From NCBI RefSeq assembly GCF_004886325.1, contig NZ_QXFN01000001.1, forward strand, positions 930,001 to 994,000: a stretch of DNA of 64,000 bases, written 5' to 3'. Below the pieces are notes generated by a model, which had not been told where the DNA came from, did no database searches, and worked only from the letters and a program-made list of their open reading frames with translations. Source of the stretch: Cellulomonas telluris. GTDB lineage: Bacteria > Actinomycetota > Actinomycetes > Actinomycetales > Cellulomonadaceae. The position numbers and the translations under genes were made by a program. Positions within the stretch are counted from its first letter, which is position 1, and the number at the start of each line of letters is the position of its first letter. Positions 62,767-64,000 of this stretch are shown here, one piece after another.

Positions 62767-63600
62767 CTACTCCAGCCGGACGTCCGCGAGCCGGTGCAGG
62801 CGCCGCCAGGTGCCCGTGCCCGCCTGCGGCGCGACCGCCGCGAGGACGTCCGCGGCGGGCAGCGGCCCGAGGTCGAGCGCGGTGATCGCCGCGACCTCGG
62901 CGACCGGCACCTGGAACGTCCGGAACGGCCCGAGCGGCGGCGGGTCGCCGGCGGGCGGGGCGGCGGCGGGTGCGGCCTCGTCGAGCTGCGGGGACTGGTC
63001 GAGCACGAACGCGGCGGCCGCGAGCGCCCGGCCGCCGTCGACGGCCCACGCGGCGACCTTCCAGTAGCGCAGGGGGATGGCGACGCCGCGGTAGACCGGG
63101 TCGTCGCCGGCCAGCACGGGTCCGGTGAGGACGTTCACCCGGACGCGGTGCGCCCGCGCGTGCTCCAGCACGTGGTCCTCGAGGCCGACCCACAGGTCCT
63201 CGCCCTGGTTGAACGCGGCCGCCTGGGGCGCGGCGTTCGGGTACGCGAACGTCTCGCGGTTCGCCCGGGCGGCGACGTCCGGCGGCCCCCACACGGGATC
63301 ACGACGGCGCACGAGGTGACCGCGGTCCAGGTCGTTGCGGGCGTACAGCTCCGGGCCGCACTGCTCGTCCGCGGGCACACGCGGGTCGAGGTGCCAGTCG
63401 TCGCCCCGCGGGACGTCGCGCAGCGCCGTCCCGTCGACGTTCACCGCCGTCGCCGCTGCCAGCCGGCGCACCGGGTCGAGGAGCACCGTGAAGTGCGTCG
63501 AGGGCAGCACGCGCACGGCCCCGCCCGGCTCGGGCAGCGGCACGTGCGGGCCGAGGAAGTCGGGGTCGTAGCCGGCGGGGGCGTCCTCGGTGGGCGGCAT
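62767..63600 (-). CDS. DNA/RNA non-specific endonuclease (NUC1/EndoG-like)
   Basis: 277 residues. The beta-beta-alpha-metal site is NDLDRGHLVRRRDPVWG, with the DRGH His as general base, and the metal Asn lies in AYPNAAPQAAAFNQGEDLW. The N-terminal VNVDGT and later VLTGPVLAGDDPVYRGVAIP are also family features. There is no signal peptide, so the protein is either kept inside the cell or released by another route. An Ala/Pro insert of about 20 residues lies near residue 215. No inhibitor gene of the NuiA type is adjacent. Confidence 0.92.
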   Translation of the reverse strand: MPPTEDAPAGYDPDFLGPHVPLPEPGGAVRVLPSTHFTVLLDPVRRLAAATAVNVDGTALRDVPRGDDWHLDPRVPADEQCGPELYARNDLDRGHLVRRRDPVWGPPDVAARANRETFAYPNAAPQAAAFNQGEDLWVGLEDHVLEHARAHRVRVNVLTGPVLAGDDPVYRGVAIPLRYWKVAAWAVDGGRALAAAAFVLDQSPQLDEAAPAAAPPAGDPPPLGPFRTFQVPVAEVAAITALDLGPLPAADVLAAVAPQAGTGTWRRLHRLADVRLE

Positions 63601-63646
63601 GCGCCGACGCTAACGGGCGGCACCGACGCGGGCCCGGGTATGGCGT

Positions 63647-63673
63647 CGATGCATCGTCACGCGATATATATCG
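63647..63673. promoter_or_regulatory. two palindromes ahead of the PadR gene
   Basis: CGATGCATCG (63647-63656) and CGATATATATCG (63662-63673) are perfect palindromes. The second contains the TATATA that would serve as -10 box and ends three bases before the GTG of the regulator. They are the obvious operators for autorepression by PadR. Confidence 0.65.
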
Positions 63674-63676
63674 GCT

Positions 63677-64000
63677 GTGCGCCTGACCGAGCAGAGCTAC
63701 CTCGTCCTCCTCGCCCTCGCCGAGGAACCGCGGCACGGGTACGGCATCGTGCAGGCCGTCCGGGACCTGTCCGACGGCGACGTCCGGCTCGGCGCCGGCA
63801 CGCTGTACGGCGTGCTCGACCGCCTCGTCGGGGCGGGCTGGGCGGAGGCCTGCGGCGAGGAGGTCGTGGACGGCCGGCTGCGCCGGTACTACCGGCTGAC
63901 CGGGCAGGGGCGCGAGGTCGTCGCCGCCCACACCCAGCGGCTCGCGGCGCTCGCCCGCCGCGCGAGCCGGGTCGTCGGGCCCGTCGGCCGGCCCGCCGCC
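63677..64000 (+). CDS. PadR-family transcriptional regulator, cut by the right edge
   Basis: 108 residues, open to the window end. The winged helix begins VRLTEQSYLVLLALAEEPRHGYGIVQAV, then LGAGTLYGVLDRLVGAGW and YYRLTGQGREVV, all conserved in PadR. The C-terminal dimerisation helices are outside. The GTG is placed directly after the A+T palindrome and has no ribosome-binding site, so a leaderless mRNA is likely. PadR genes usually precede an ABC or membrane-protein gene, which would lie beyond the window. Confidence 0.9.
   Translation, partial: MRLTEQSYLVLLALAEEPRHGYGIVQAVRDLSDGDVRLGAGTLYGVLDRLVGAGWAEACGEEVVDGRLRRYYRLTGQGREVVAAHTQRLAALARRASRVVGPVGRPAA

Overview
The window is about 75% G+C, with GTG and TTG starts, many four-base ATGA/GTGA gene overlaps and many leaderless-looking promoters. 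The gene content (DUF3151 between fba and purA, LemA, SCO4848-family and actinobacterial RecQ proteins, and sugar ABC importers without a local ATPase) points to a plant-polymer-degrading actinobacterium of the Cellulomonadaceae or Promicromonosporaceae type (Cellulomonas-like). That taxonomic call is an inference from gene content. I see no rRNA, tRNA, CRISPR array, transposase or phage gene.

Layout. 1-4.9 kb holds a gamma-glutamyltransferase cut by the window edge, a GNAT gene coupled to trmL, a TetR/MFS divergent pair whose operators sit on the MFS start codon, and an NAD(P)H:flavin-type oxidoreductase. 5.0-19.3 kb is a hemicellulose-oligosaccharide locus: GH95, a LacI regulator, then a long plus-strand operon of GH3, two LplB/YtcP-type permeases, a solute-binding lipoprotein, GH39, DUF624 and GH42. 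19.4-20.6 kb is a TerC-family protein behind a yybP-ykoY (Mn2+) riboswitch, followed by a large palindrome. 20.7-26.4 kb is a GntR regulator divergent from a nitrate/sulfonate/taurine-type ABC importer with an isochorismatase-fold hydrolase and an MFS exporter. 26.5-29.0 kb is a pair of CNNM/CorC-type proteins preceded by a 20-codon upstream ORF. 29.1-34.7 kb is an aldo/keto reductase, then a glucuronoxylan module (GH67 and a ManD-type dehydratase with a divergent LacI regulator).

35-41.9 kb is housekeeping: recQ, an SDR gene, pyrE, lemA, a NagD-type phosphatase and a DUF368 protein. 41.9-48.1 kb is a third LacI-controlled sugar locus: a Tat-type solute-binding lipoprotein, two permeases and a GH51 arabinofuranosidase. 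48.2-56.7 kb has a SpoU-type methyltransferase, a wHTH/nuclease-like gene bracketed by inverted hairpins and C/G tracts, fba, a SpoIIE-type phosphatase flanked by two STAS antagonists, DUF3151 and purA. 56.7-64 kb has an MFS/ArsR divergent pair over a strikingly regular four-unit operator, then purD, an AAA+ ATPase, purC, a small membrane protein, a DRGH nuclease and a PadR regulator cut by the right edge.

How it works together. None of the glycoside hydrolases has a recognisable signal peptide, so xylan, arabinoxylan and possibly xyloglucan oligomers cut by enzymes encoded elsewhere are probably imported by the two ATPase-less ABC systems and trimmed in the cytoplasm (GH3, GH39, GH42, GH51, GH67, GH95), with uronic acids passing to the ManD-type dehydratase. 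Each sugar module has its own LacI regulator. The most interesting non-gene signals are the 14-bp-periodic operator at 57983-58038, the Asp-rich upstream ORF at 26513-26575, the inverted-repeat-bracketed nuclease gene at 49.1-50.4 kb and the four-copy palindrome at 20591-20668.
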